Shown here: one piece after another, positions 1-7,217 of the stretch
How positions within the stretch are numbered: the stretch's first letter is position 1
How the letters are laid out: every line of letters starts with the position of its first letter
Assembly: GCF_001591345.1 (NCBI RefSeq)
Contig: NZ_BCUS01000050.1
Location: 1 to 43,035 of the forward strand
Source of the DNA: Variovorax boronicumulans NBRC 103145
GTDB taxonomy: Bacteria > Pseudomonadota > Gammaproteobacteria > Burkholderiales > Burkholderiaceae_C
DNA: 43,035 nt
Reading direction: 5' to 3'
Notes under the pieces: model-generated
What the model saw: the letters and a program-made list of their open reading frames with translations, nothing else
The model's database searches: none
Told to the model about the DNA's origin: nothing
Made by a program: the position numbers and the translations under genes

Positions 1-1
1 C

Positions 2-445
2 GCTCATCGCGCGATCGGCAACCGACTGTGGTTCCTGGCGCAGACCCGCTCGGGGAAACACGCCGGACGGATCTGGATCGGTCTGACCCTCATCGACTGC
101 AGGGGCGGCCAGGTGGCCGTCAAGAGCATGGACGAGAGCTGCGGCCCGTGCTACTTCGACTGTCCATTGGCCTTTCTGGATCGCGCCGATCCTCCGACTG
201 GCCCCTACGCAGGACCCTGGCGCGAGAAGGTGCGCGAGTTCCATGCCAACCGAATGGCCAAGCGAGCAGCCATTCGGCAGGGGCTGCGCGTCTCGTACGA
301 CGGGCGTACCTACGAACTGCGGCGCAGCCTGGGCCGGCGCGGTTGGGAGGTACAGCGCGAGGACGGGGTGCTCTTCCGCATGAAGGCAAGGCAGCTGCAG
401 CAAGCGACGGCGCTACCTGCGCCAGAGGCGAGGGCGCGCGCATGA
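2..445 (+). CDS. DUF6927-like hypothetical protein (partial, 5' end missing)
   Basis: The reading frame is open from the left edge, and its first visible residues (AHRAIGNRLWFLAQTRSGKH) continue smoothly into the rest, so the N-terminus is cut off by the window. A GTG at 113 would be a possible internal start, but the upstream sequence is clearly coding. The core GRIWIGLTLIDCRGGQVAVK, followed by SMDESCGPCYFDCP, resembles the conserved 'DMDE..GP..YDCP' block of DUF6927-type proteins found on plasmids and integrative elements. The C-terminal third is basic and Arg-rich. Function is unknown. The stop overlaps the next start (ATGA at 442-445), indicating translational coupling. Confidence 0.7.
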   Translation, partial: AHRAIGNRLWFLAQTRSGKHAGRIWIGLTLIDCRGGQVAVKSMDESCGPCYFDCPLAFLDRADPPTGPYAGPWREKVREFHANRMAKRAAIRQGLRVSYDGRTYELRRSLGRRGWEVQREDGVLFRMKARQLQQATALPAPEARARA

Positions 446-672
446 AGCAATCTCAATCTCAGACCAACGTCGAGTTCGTGGTGGATCTGATGGAGTTCAG
501 CGCCCATGGGGCGTTGATCCAGGCCTTCGTACTGCAGGCATTGACGTACTACGCGCAGAAGGTGGCCGCAGCTGAGCCTGAGGCACTGGATACCGGAATG
601 GTCAGCGGCCATGCCTGGCGCGGCTGCGCCCTGGAGATCCAACGAAAGCTCAAGCAGCGCCTCGATAGCTAG
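442..672 (+). CDS. Small conserved island protein downstream of the DUF6927-like gene
   Basis: This 76-residue protein begins at the ATG that overlaps the previous stop (ATGA). I chose that start over longer in-frame upstream starts because those would overlap the preceding gene entirely. It has a hydrophobic helical centre (SAHGALIQAFVLQALTYYAQ) and a basic C-terminus (EIQRKLKQRL). Short proteins of this look commonly follow DUF6927-like genes on plasmids and genomic islands. I know of no demonstrated function. There is no signal peptide or membrane helix of convincing length. Coupled translation suggests that it acts with the upstream product. Confidence 0.65.
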   Translation: MKQSQSQTNVEFVVDLMEFSAHGALIQAFVLQALTYYAQKVAAAEPEALDTGMVSGHAWRGCALEIQRKLKQRLDS

Positions 673-794
673 GCCCTTCATTCCTTCTTGGGCTCCGCGA
701 GCCCGAGCCATCCCTTCCATCCCGCAGGCCCGGACTTCTTCTCGAGCCCAGGCAGTGGGTAGGCGAGGGCGGTGCGCTGCGGCATTGATTCTCA

Positions 795-809
795 AAGGAG
801 AACACCTTG
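795..809 (+). promoter_or_regulatory. Shine-Dalgarno deciding a TTG start
   Basis: An AAGGAG core lies 7 to 8 bases before a TTG codon at 807. No ATG or GTG with a comparable site precedes the conserved part of the protein, so the rare TTG start is the best supported one. Confidence 0.6.
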
Positions 810-1553
810 GTCACCACGATCTCACGAGGTGGTCTGGCGCTGCCCGCTGCGTCGACTGCACCCGCCGAACCATTCACCTATCACTTCACCCGCATCAGCC
901 GCAATGCGAAGACCGGGCCCATGGCGGTCACGACGACGAGCGCGAACACATGTCCTGCGAACTGTGGCCTGCGGCGCAACGGCTGCTATGCCGAGAGCGG
1001 GCCGTTGGCGATTCACTGGAAAGCCGTCTCGGAAGGCTCACGCGGCTCGACCTTCGACGAGTTGCTGCAGGAGATCGGCACACTGCGTCGTCGCGCGCTG
1101 TGGCGCCACAACCAGGCAGGAGACCTGACACCATCCTCGCCGGACGTGATCGATGCTGGGTTGCTCGTCAGGCTGGCGAGGGCGAACAGGGGGCGGCGCG
1201 GGTTCACCTACACCCACTACCCGCCCACACCAGCGAACGGCGCAGCCATTCAGCAGGCGAATCAACTTGGCTTCACGGTCAACCTGAGCGCACAGACGCT
1301 GGCTCAGGCCGACAGCTACGCCAGCCTGGGGATCGCACCCGTCGTCGTGATTCTGCCGCAGGGCACCACCAAGCCAGTGCGCACGCCAGGAGGCCGTCAG
1401 GTCGTTGTGTGCCCTGCAAGCCTGGGCAACATTGACTGCCTGAATTGCGGCATCTGTCAGCAGCGTGATCGCGCCGTCATCGTGGGCTTCCCTGCCCATG
1501 GAGTAGGGGCCAAGCGTGTGGCGGCGATCTTCCTCAAGGAGGCGCCCCGGTGA
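807..1553 (+). CDS. DUF7227-like Cys-rich island/phage protein
   Basis: A 248-residue protein with a TTG start and a strong Shine-Dalgarno. Near residues 48-64 it has a Cys cluster (CPANCGLRRNGCYAESG), then LWRHNQAGD and RRGFTYTHYPP blocks. A second cluster (CLNCGIC) lies near residues 210-220. These blocks match my recollection of the DUF7227 family of phage and integrative elements. The seven or so conserved Cys could bind zinc or an iron-sulfur cluster; that is inference, as I know of no biochemistry. It follows a 134-bp gap after the previous gene and is coupled to the next by a GTGA overlap at 1550-1553. The middle part (NLSAQTLAQADSYASLGIAP) alternates strands and helices like an alpha/beta fold. 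Confidence 0.65.
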   Translation: MVTTISRGGLALPAASTAPAEPFTYHFTRISRNAKTGPMAVTTTSANTCPANCGLRRNGCYAESGPLAIHWKAVSEGSRGSTFDELLQEIGTLRRRALWRHNQAGDLTPSSPDVIDAGLLVRLARANRGRRGFTYTHYPPTPANGAAIQQANQLGFTVNLSAQTLAQADSYASLGIAPVVVILPQGTTKPVRTPGGRQVVVCPASLGNIDCLNCGICQQRDRAVIVGFPAHGVGAKRVAAIFLKEAPR

Positions 1554-1786
1554 GGGACGTCGATAAGACGAGAGCCTCAAGTGCACAGTCTCAAAAGGCG
1601 GACATCTCGCTCGACGAAGAATTTCTCAGCCAGGTGGACCGCGCAATGCTTGCACGCAAGCAAGCTGATCCCTCTCGCTTGGAAGAAGTGCGGCGGGCTG
1701 TGGAGGCTGAGAGTCAGCGAGCCAACTTGACGAACGCCTACGGGATTGATCGACGAAGCGATCGTGGCCGTAAGGAAATCGGTTGA
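1550..1786 (+). CDS. Hypothetical protein, 78 aa
   Basis: This starts at a GTG that overlaps the stop of the DUF7227-like gene. An AAGGAGG ribosome site at 1536-1542 lies at good spacing, which supports real translation. The product is highly charged and predicted helical (SLDEEFLSQVDRAMLARKQA, then RLEEVRRAVEAESQRA), with no Cys and no membrane segment. I do not recognise the family. Its stop lies only a few bases before a long perfect inverted repeat, so it is probably the last gene of this short transcription unit. Confidence 0.6.
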   Translation: MRDVDKTRASSAQSQKADISLDEEFLSQVDRAMLARKQADPSRLEEVRRAVEAESQRANLTNAYGIDRRSDRGRKEIG

Positions 1787-1789
1787 AAG

Positions 1790-1842
1790 ACGGTCTGGGC
1801 ACTCCTTCACGAAACGAATTCGTGAAGGAGTGCCCAGACCGT
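1790..1842. repeat. Perfect 24-bp inverted repeat with 5-nt loop
   Basis: Arm one at 1790-1813 (starting ACGGTCTGGGCACTCC) is exactly reverse-complementary to 1819-1842, with loop ACGAA. It lies 3 bases after the stop of the 78-aa gene. A T-run follows only from 1854, inside a second small hairpin (ACTTCT/AGAAGT, 1851-1867), so this is not a textbook terminator. It could still stop transcription or protect an mRNA end. Alternatively it is a recombination or transposition relic. Confidence 0.75.
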
Positions 1843-1964
1843 TAGCTACGACTTCTTTTTTAGAAGTTCTCGTATCGTCTTAGAGCGAAAGAGTCCATGA
1901 CTCAGAAGGCGTTCGAAGTTGCCTGCTTGGCCAAACTGTCGCTAGCTGTGAAGGCCCAATAGGT

Positions 1965-2334
1965 TGTTTCGGGTGTTCACCCGGAGAAGTTTTGAGAGAC
2001 TGGAAATCGCCAAACCCCCAATCCACTCAAGACCCCGAACCGGATGAACACCCATAAGAATGCCCGATTGACGTACCTGCGCCGCCTGGAGATGGTTCAA
2101 GACATCACTGAGCGTGGCGTCAGCGCATCAGATGCTGCAGCCGTGCAGGGTGTCAGCGCTGTTACTGCCCGCAAGTGGCTGGCCCGCTACCTGGCTGATG
2201 GCGCGGCAGGTTTGCTGGACAAGTCCTCTCGCCCCGAGAAGTCGCCCCGCGCCATCGAGCCTCATGTGGCCCTGGCCAAGGAAGTGGAACTGCTTCGCGG
2301 GCAAGCAATCTTTGAGACGGATCATCGTGATTAG
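1965..2334 (+). pseudogene. Truncated IS481-family transposase (N-terminal remnant)
   Basis: The open frame from ATG 2044 encodes 96 residues. The first 75 (MNTHKNARLTYLRRLEMVQD, then an HTH with GVSAVTARKWLARYLADG and SSRPEKSPRAIEP) match the N-terminus typical of IS481-family transposases. The family's DDE catalytic domain, which should add about 200 residues, is missing: after roughly residue 85 the sequence diverges and ends at a TAG. The IS left end may be the TGTTTCGGGTGTTCACCCGG motif starting at 1965, which resembles IS481 termini. The opposite end was not found. The fragment is therefore non-autonomous. A 16-bp palindrome begins just after its stop. Confidence 0.75.
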
Positions 2335-2337
2335 CGA

Positions 2338-2371
2338 CTGCTATTCCTGCTACTCGTAGCAGGAATAGCAG
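2338..2371. repeat. Perfect 16-bp palindrome with 2-nt loop
   Basis: CTGCTATTCCTGCTAC (2338-2353) pairs exactly with 2356-2371 across a TC loop. It sits between the IS481 remnant and the 3' end of the DUF3987 gene. No T-tract follows on either strand, so intrinsic termination is doubtful. It could form a protective mRNA hairpin or be a scar. Confidence 0.7.
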
Positions 2372-2398
2372 CTCGTCACACCCCGGCGGCCTATGGAA

Positions 2399-3913
2399 TC
2401 ACTGTTCGCCGAAAAAGAACCCAGGAGGCACCGGCCAGTGCTTCCAGCCCGTCGGGGTCGGGGCGACGGGGAATGTGTGAGGGTTGAGCAGCACCCAAGC
2501 CGTCTTCTTGATCTGGCGCACCTCGGTCTCACCGCGGCTGGCCAAGATCTCCAATGCGATTTGGCAGCGCCCCTTGTTGCGCAGCGCGGTGGGGCCGTAC
2601 TGGAGGATGTGGTTGCGCGGAAGCGCCATCGGGCCGTTGCGCTGCAGACAGCGGTCCCACAGCCACTTGCCCAACACATTCGCGTCCTGGAACTCCTGTG
2701 GCTGCTGCGGCTTGTCGCCGAAAATGCGCTTGAACTCTTCGAGATACCAACGGCACACGGAGACGGCGCTGCGAACTGACTCTACTTCGATCACAGTGGT
2801 GTCCGAGACCAGGCAATGGAACAGGGCGGCCACGCGAGCGACTTTTTCCGAGTGCTTGGAAGCAGCGTCCTTCACATCGGAAAAATATCCACCCGGCCCC
2901 AGTAAGCTCTCGATCGAGTTGAAGTCGTCAATCCACGCTTGCTTGGCCTCTGCAGAGAGCTTCAGAACCGTGTCCTCCACCGATTCGGGGTTGTCGGGGC
3001 AGTTTTTTTTAAGCAACTCCGAGACGCGGCGGTTGAAGAGTTCTGTCTTCGGCCACTCTGGCTCGATTCCGCTGATCATCCGCGTTCCCTGGGTCGACGG
3101 CGGGGCCGCGGGCAAGGAACGGGCGAGAAGACCGATGTCACGGATAGTGTTCTCGTTTTTCTGCACGACCCCCATACCGACTCCAAACTGGACCATGAGG
3201 GAGATGACAAAGCGCGCATCGCGTACGACAAATGATTCGCTGCTTACGCGTTCAACGTGAACGGCATCGCCGTCCATGAGCTTGTTGAGGATGCCCAAGT
3301 TCTGCATGGTCTGCGCATTGAAGACCGTAGCACCTTCGCTCGAGAAGATGCCTCCGACGGGATGGTGCAGGTGCAGCATCTTCAGCAGCGCTTGGGGCGT
3401 CGCATCTTCCGAGACCAGCTTGTACCCCTTGGGACGAACAGGCTTCATCAGATTCAGCGCGTCGACAGCGCTTTCGAGTTCTTCCGTAGGCAGGTCTTTC
3501 TTGCGCGCGTTTTTCAGGTTGCGATCCGCAGCCTTCTTTTTCGTTTCCCAGTGGTCCATGGCCAGCATGTGCTCATGCAAACGCTTCGCAAAACGTACTT
3601 CGTGCTTGGCTTGGAAGTCACGCACAGGCTGCATGTAGGTGCGGTCGGCAGAACTTTTACGCTCGCCTGATGCGGCGAAGGTCAGCAAGTTGACGCCACA
3701 GGGAGAGCGCATGCCATTGGGACGCTCGACCAGCGTCTTGCCAACGCAGGCGGTGGAAAGAGGGGCAAGCATCGCCGCGAAAACAAGCTCCTGAGGAGCT
3801 TGAATGTTGCGCTCGCCTTCTTCGAACGCATCGAAAAAGAGCTTGGGAAGGACATAGCGCGGAAACAGCAAGGCCGAGGGAGGTAGCGACAGTTCGATGT
3901 CACGCAGTTTCAT
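2399..3913 (-). CDS. DUF3987 (YfjI-like) domain protein
   Basis: A 504-residue cytoplasmic protein of the DUF3987 family, common in genomic islands and prophage-like elements and often near the integrase and AlpA-type regulators. Diagnostic stretches are PQELVFAAMLAPLSTAC, the P-loop-like SGERKSS at residues 82-88, SEDATPQALL, GIFSSEGATVF and LLARSLPAAPPSTQG. The family is thought to be related to helicase/ATPase replication proteins, but its activity is not established. The ATG at 3913 is used because homologous sequence begins there, although no good Shine-Dalgarno is visible. It is downstream of the three-gene small-protein operon (4085-4832) on the same strand, separated by a 171-bp gap with a hairpin. 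The reading frame is intact and of normal family length. Confidence 0.85.
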   Translation of the reverse strand: MKLRDIELSLPPSALLFPRYVLPKLFFDAFEEGERNIQAPQELVFAAMLAPLSTACVGKTLVERPNGMRSPCGVNLLTFAASGERKSSADRTYMQPVRDFQAKHEVRFAKRLHEHMLAMDHWETKKKAADRNLKNARKKDLPTEELESAVDALNLMKPVRPKGYKLVSEDATPQALLKMLHLHHPVGGIFSSEGATVFNAQTMQNLGILNKLMDGDAVHVERVSSESFVVRDARFVISLMVQFGVGMGVVQKNENTIRDIGLLARSLPAAPPSTQGTRMISGIEPEWPKTELFNRRVSELLKKNCPDNPESVEDTVLKLSAEAKQAWIDDFNSIESLLGPGGYFSDVKDAASKHSEKVARVAALFHCLVSDTTVIEVESVRSAVSVCRWYLEEFKRIFGDKPQQPQEFQDANVLGKWLWDRCLQRNGPMALPRNHILQYGPTALRNKGRCQIALEILASRGETEVRQIKKTAWVLLNPHTFPVAPTPTGWKHWPVPPGFFFGEQ

Positions 3914-3967
3914 ATCTGAATTTCAAAAAAGAGGAGGAAAGGACGCGCGGCAAGGCGTGACCAGTCC

Positions 3968-3992
3968 CTGCCTGCGCTTCTGACGCAGGCAG
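3968..3992. repeat. 9-bp inverted repeat in the gap upstream of the DUF3987 gene
   Basis: CTGCCTGCG and CGCAGGCAG are separated by 7 bases. On the minus strand the hairpin would lie between the 63-aa gene and the DUF3987 start. A pyrimidine-rich run ending in T6 follows about 35 bases later. It may be an attenuator or an operator; nothing else is evident in the 171-bp gap. Confidence 0.4.
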
Positions 3993-4084
3993 AGGCAATC
4001 GCCGTGCCCATCCGGGTGACGATTTCTGATCAAGACCCAAGCAGTAGCGTGGCCGTCGTGGTGACTGCTGGAGAAGGGACTGGC

Positions 4085-4276
4085 CTACTGCCCAGGGTTG
4101 GTAAACAACTGCTGAACAGCATCCGCAGGCCAACGCAGCTTTCCGCGAGGGAGCTTGCTGGGGCGAATGCCGAAGTAGGAGTCAGTCTGCGAAAAACGCT
4201 TGCGGACGCGTGTGCGCTTGGACATGTCACGGCGAGTGAATTGGCGCGGACGGGGCGCACCATGCGGCTGGCTCAC
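4085..4276 (-). CDS. Small AlpA/excisionase-like DNA-binding protein (paralogue 2)
   Basis: A 63-residue basic protein whose GTG start overlaps the previous stop (GTGA). Its C-terminal half (SQTDSYFGIRPSKLPRGKLR followed by WPADAVQQL) lines up with the 72-aa protein at 4614-4832 (SNHGSYFGVKPLRLPNRRLL followed by WPADSIATL). The two are therefore paralogues in one operon. The YFGI.P..LP...L.WP.D pattern is typical of the winged-helix small regulators (AlpA/excisionase-like) of mobile elements, where the strand-turn-strand wing follows the recognition helix. The N-terminus is Arg-rich. A role in excision control or transcription is inferred. Confidence 0.65.
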   Translation of the reverse strand: MSQPHGAPRPRQFTRRDMSKRTRVRKRFSQTDSYFGIRPSKLPRGKLRWPADAVQQLFTNPGQ

Positions 4277-4617
4277 TTTTCGCTCCCTTCTTCGAGCTGA
4301 ATTTCTGTCGCCTGGGGCGTCAGCTGAACCCCTCCGCAGATGGGGCAGCGGATGCCTTCCTGGCTGTCGTTGCGCTGAGCACGCGCTTCGTCAAGCAGCT
4401 TCTTGAACTTCACCGGGTGCAGCTTGATGCCATCGCGCTCAAGCGCTTCCATGATGGCGCGCTGCGTCACGCCGCGAGCGAGGGCTTGTTCGATGTTGGG
4501 ATGCAACGCCGAGAACTTGGCGGCGATGGTGCGTTCGGCCGTGGGCTGGAGCGCGTCGATCGAGGTCATCAGCGTATCGATGCCTTGGATCTCGATGGTG
4601 GTAGTCATGTGGCTCAT
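4273..4617 (-). CDS. Hypothetical helical protein with a C-terminal CPIC motif
   Basis: 114 residues from the ATG at 4617, which overlaps the upstream stop (ATGA). Longer in-frame starts up to 4884 would swallow the 72-aa gene and are not credible. The N-terminal half (MTSIDALQPTAERTIAAKFS) is helical. Residues 45-80 (ALARGVTQRAIMEALERDGI, then KLHPVKFKKLLDEAR) look like a helix-turn-helix of the sort seen in plasmid mobilisation or partition accessory proteins. A single CPICGG pair lies near residue 91, half of a zinc ribbon, so a dimeric zinc site is possible. Function is unknown. It is sandwiched between the two AlpA-like paralogues with overlapping codons on both sides. Confidence 0.65.
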   Translation of the reverse strand: MSHMTTTIEIQGIDTLMTSIDALQPTAERTIAAKFSALHPNIEQALARGVTQRAIMEALERDGIKLHPVKFKKLLDEARAQRNDSQEGIRCPICGGVQLTPQATEIQLEEGSEK

Positions 4618-4832
4618 TGCTGGCTCTCCTCGATCAGCGTGGCGATCGAATCGGCCGGCCACAGCAGGCGGCGGTTCGGCAGGCGCAGCGGCTTGACGCC
4701 GAAATACGAGCCGTGATTGCTCAGGCGCTTGCGGACAGTTTGCGCATCGACCAGATGCTGCGCGGCGAACTGGTCGGTGGTGAAGCGGAAGTGATCCGCT
4801 GGAGGAGGCTGCTTGCGAATATCGAGTGCCAT
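4614..4832 (-). CDS. Small AlpA/excisionase-like DNA-binding protein (paralogue 1)
   Basis: 72 residues, first gene of a tightly overlapping three-gene operon on the minus strand. The ATG has a good Shine-Dalgarno (AAGGAG) 7 to 8 bases upstream. The sequence shows a helix-turn-helix (TTDQFAAQHLVDAQTVRKRL) followed by a wing (SYFGVKPLRLPNRRLLWPAD), as in excisionase/AlpA-type proteins of integrative elements. Such proteins bend att DNA during excision or activate integrase transcription. Which role applies here is unknown. The upstream 170 bp hold a palindrome and near-repeats that could be its binding sites. Confidence 0.7.
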   Translation of the reverse strand: MALDIRKQPPPADHFRFTTDQFAAQHLVDAQTVRKRLSNHGSYFGVKPLRLPNRRLLWPADSIATLIEESQQ

Positions 4833-4914
4833 GATGGCTCCTTCTGAACGGTTGAAGAAAAACTTCGCGCCGGGTAGGAGTCACGTGGTCAGCGTCGTAT
4901 TGCGTGGTTCATCG

Positions 4915-4947
4915 TGGCTCCATCCAGATGCGTGGAGCCAGTGTCAA
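4915..4947 (-). promoter_or_regulatory. Putative promoter/operator of the small-gene operon
   Basis: On the minus strand a perfect TTGACA (4947-4942) is followed at once by an 8-bp palindrome, TGGCTCCA...TGGAGCCA (4915-4940), about 85-115 bp before the first ATG. The palindrome would lie in the -35/-10 spacer, an ideal repressor position. No convincing -10 hexamer was found at 16-18 bp spacing, so this is tentative. Confidence 0.35.
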
Positions 4948-4978
4948 TTTAAGAACTGCGGGACACGTCCTTATAAGC

Positions 4979-5018
4979 GTTCGTGAACGGTCGTGATCGT
5001 TCATGAGCGGTCAGTGTC
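4979..5018. repeat. Tandem 20-bp near-repeats
   Basis: GTTCGTGAACGGTCGTGATC (4979-4998) is directly followed by GTTCATGAGCGGTCAGTGTC (4999-5018). The first 14 bases agree at 12 positions (GTTCRTGARCGGTC). They lie upstream of the small-gene operon and overlap the 3' end of the next gene. Two adjacent copies one to two helical turns apart suggest protein-binding iterons, possibly for the AlpA-like proteins. Confidence 0.45.
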
Positions 5019-5855
5019 ATCTGATGGAACCGCTTCGGGTAGGAGATGCGTCTCGTTGCGGTTGAGCCACTGTTGAAGGGCGGTTAAGGTAAAAGGCTCC
5101 CAAGGACGCTTCGATCCTCCGGGGATCTCGATTGTGTTGGTGCCTTTGAGTCTGAGCGCTGGGAACCGCCCGCTTCCGGCCATCTCGAGCAACTCCCCCC
5201 AAACAAGTAGGGGCCGCCAAGGCCCAGTCGAGGCTGTTCTGTCGAGCGCCTCGGCGATCTCACTAGCGATGGGCGATCTGATCTTGCGATCCTCAACCAA
5301 CTCCACCATGCGTTTGGAAAAAAAGCCCGGCCTCAGGAGGGCATCATGTGGCAACTGAGCCTCAACGACCAAAGGGGGTCTATTTCGTTCCACGGCGGCA
5401 TGCTGTTCCAGTTCGAGGAGGCGAGCCACCACGTTTTGCTGCACCGGAGTCGCATTTTCGAATCCTGCGAGGACGAGGAAGTGATCTAGAAACACCGGTC
5501 GACGTAGCGAGCCCCTGTATTCTTCTTCGCACCAAATTAGGAAGGAGATTGGCTCTTCCTCCGTTGGTACTTCGGAACTGCAGCCATCCTCGTCCTCGTG
5601 ACATTCGGACCAATCCTTCATCACGGAGCGAGCGCTTTGCAGCTGACTGGGCCGGGCGGGAGAGATGGGATCCGACAGTTGACAAGCTTCGTCTGGGACA
5701 CTGATAGCCGGCGGCACAGGTTGCACTCCGCTGATCAACATTGCACCGGTCGCGACGGTCCACTTTGGAAGCTTCAAGAAACCGGTGAACGTTGCGTTAA
5801 GGCTGTCCAGCTTCTTTAGCTCTTGTATCGTGAAGCTTGTTGATTTCATGGTCAT
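5001..5855 (-). CDS. Hypothetical island protein next to the integrase
   Basis: A 284-residue soluble protein. The N-terminus (FTGFLKLPKWTVATGAMLIS followed by GVQPVPP) resembles the opening of uncharacterised proteins that accompany integrases in Burkholderiales islands. The middle is acidic and low in complexity (ECHEDEDGCSSEVPTEEEP). The C-terminal 120 residues are better ordered (PLLVWGELLEMAGSGRFPAL). No catalytic motif is recognised. Its start overlaps the 3' end of the integrase frame by about 59 bp. Either ATG 5855 or ATG 5849 may be used, and neither has a clear Shine-Dalgarno, so translation may depend on coupling to the integrase. Confidence 0.6.
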   Translation of the reverse strand: MTMKSTSFTIQELKKLDSLNATFTGFLKLPKWTVATGAMLISGVQPVPPAISVPDEACQLSDPISPARPSQLQSARSVMKDWSECHEDEDGCSSEVPTEEEPISFLIWCEEEYRGSLRRPVFLDHFLVLAGFENATPVQQNVVARLLELEQHAAVERNRPPLVVEAQLPHDALLRPGFFSKRMVELVEDRKIRSPIASEIAEALDRTASTGPWRPLLVWGELLEMAGSGRFPALRLKGTNTIEIPGGSKRPWEPFTLTALQQWLNRNETHLLPEAVPSDDTDRS

Positions 5856-7214
5856 TCGGTGTCTGGGGTGCGTGCCTGGCGGTGAATTCGACGCCGGCCT
5901 CGGTCAAAATCCAAGCTTCAATCTGGTCATGCCACTTGCGCAGCAGGTCCAGTGGCCGGCGGCGGTAGTGCTTCTCGGCGATCGCGCTGGGCTTGTGCCC
6001 CTGGATCTGCGCAATGGCACCGGCCGGCGCCTCGCACCATTCGGACAATGTGCCGAACGATCGGCGCAGGCCGTGCAGCGTGACGTGCGGCAAGTCGGCC
6101 TGTTCGAGCGCCTTGGTGTGGGCACTGCGCGGCTCGGCGAGCCTACCATCTGCTGAGGTCGGGCTTGGAAAAACCCAGGGTGACGGGCTCCAGGTGCGGC
6201 CTTGTGCTTCGAGGCGTCTGATTTGTCGCCGAGTCGGCGGTACTTCGTTCAGCCGCTTGAGTTTGAGCAGCAGGCTGGACAGATAAGGGGGAGAGGGATG
6301 GTCCGCCCTCCCGTTCCTTCCACTTTGTCGTTGAGCGTCAGGCTGCGCCAGCGGAAATCCACGTCTTCTCAGCGCAGCGCCGCCAACTCTTCGCGCCGGG
6401 CGCCAGTGAGGAGCAGGCCTTGTAGGTACGCGCTGATGACCGGGTTGGGTAGTTCGCGCACGCTGGTGAACCAGGAGGCCAACTGTTCGCGCTGCAGGCA
6501 GTCGCCCTCTTTGGCTTTCACGCGCGGCACGGCGTCCTTCACGCTGCGCGTTTGGTAACTGTCGGCGGGAATGAGCCCCTTGTAGGCCGGCGTGTCCTTG
6601 GCCCAGCGAATGAAGCCTCGCAGCAGTCGAAACGACAGGGCGGTCATCGTCGGGCGGGTGGCGGTCTCGGCCGTGAGCCATTGCGCGAGGCGGGCTCCCG
6701 TGAGGTCCGGTAGCCGCAGCGGGCGCAGCGCAGCCAGCGGACCAGCCTGGGTGAGGCCCTGTCTCCGCTTCCTGGCCACCCCGCCTTCCGAGGCGTGCTG
6801 GACGTGGTCGCTGTAGTGACGTTCGCTCCAAAACGTCTTGCGCTCCTGGATGTAGGCGTCCCACGCCTGACCAAAGAGCACATCCTGGCGTGCGGCCTCT
6901 TCTCGGCGGGCCTCCAAGGCCTGGCGCTGCTCGGCCTTCACCTCCCTGGGGTCCTTGCCCTCATTCACGAGCATCTTGAGGCGGCTAGCTTCCGTGCGCG
7001 CGCGGCCCAGTTCCCAGGCGCGTGCATCGCCGATCGTGACGCGCAGCGTCTTGCCGAACAGGCGGGACTCGAAGACGTAGGCGTGCGCACCGGCCACGGT
7101 GACCCGCAAGCCGAACCCGGGGGTCTTGGCGTCCCAATGGATGGTCTGTTGTTTGCCGGGCTCGCAGGGTAGGTTCTCTACCCGTGCAGCGGTCAGAGTC
7201 AGTTTGGTCGTCAT
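5797..7214 (-). pseudogene. Disrupted tyrosine-type integrase (two lesions)
   Basis: Residues from ATG 7214 form a DUF4102/P4-type integrase N-terminus (TPGFGLRVTVAGAHAYVFES, IGDARAWELGRAR), a SAM-like core-binding domain, and the start of the catalytic domain (LLLTGARREELAALR, with the first catalytic Arg). A TGA at 6369-6371 replaces the Trp expected after LAALR; TGG to TGA needs one base change. The frame then continues as EDVDFRWRSLTLNDKVEG until about 6286-6295, where one base appears missing. The rest, in another frame, reads PYLSSLLLKLKRLNEV, HGLRRSFGTLSEW (H-x-x-R), QGHKPSAIAEKHY (His and nucleophile Tyr) and ends at 5797. All catalytic residues exist but not in one frame, so activity is lost unless this is a sequencing artefact. 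Confidence 0.85.
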
Positions 7215-7217
7215 AGA

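Noticed and set aside
1790..1867. CRISPR repeat or array
   Set aside because: Only a single inverted pair is present, with no regularly spaced direct repeats or cas genes.
5001..5018. Plasmid replication iterons
   Set aside because: Only two imperfect copies exist and no rep-initiator gene is present; a regulator-binding site is more plausible.
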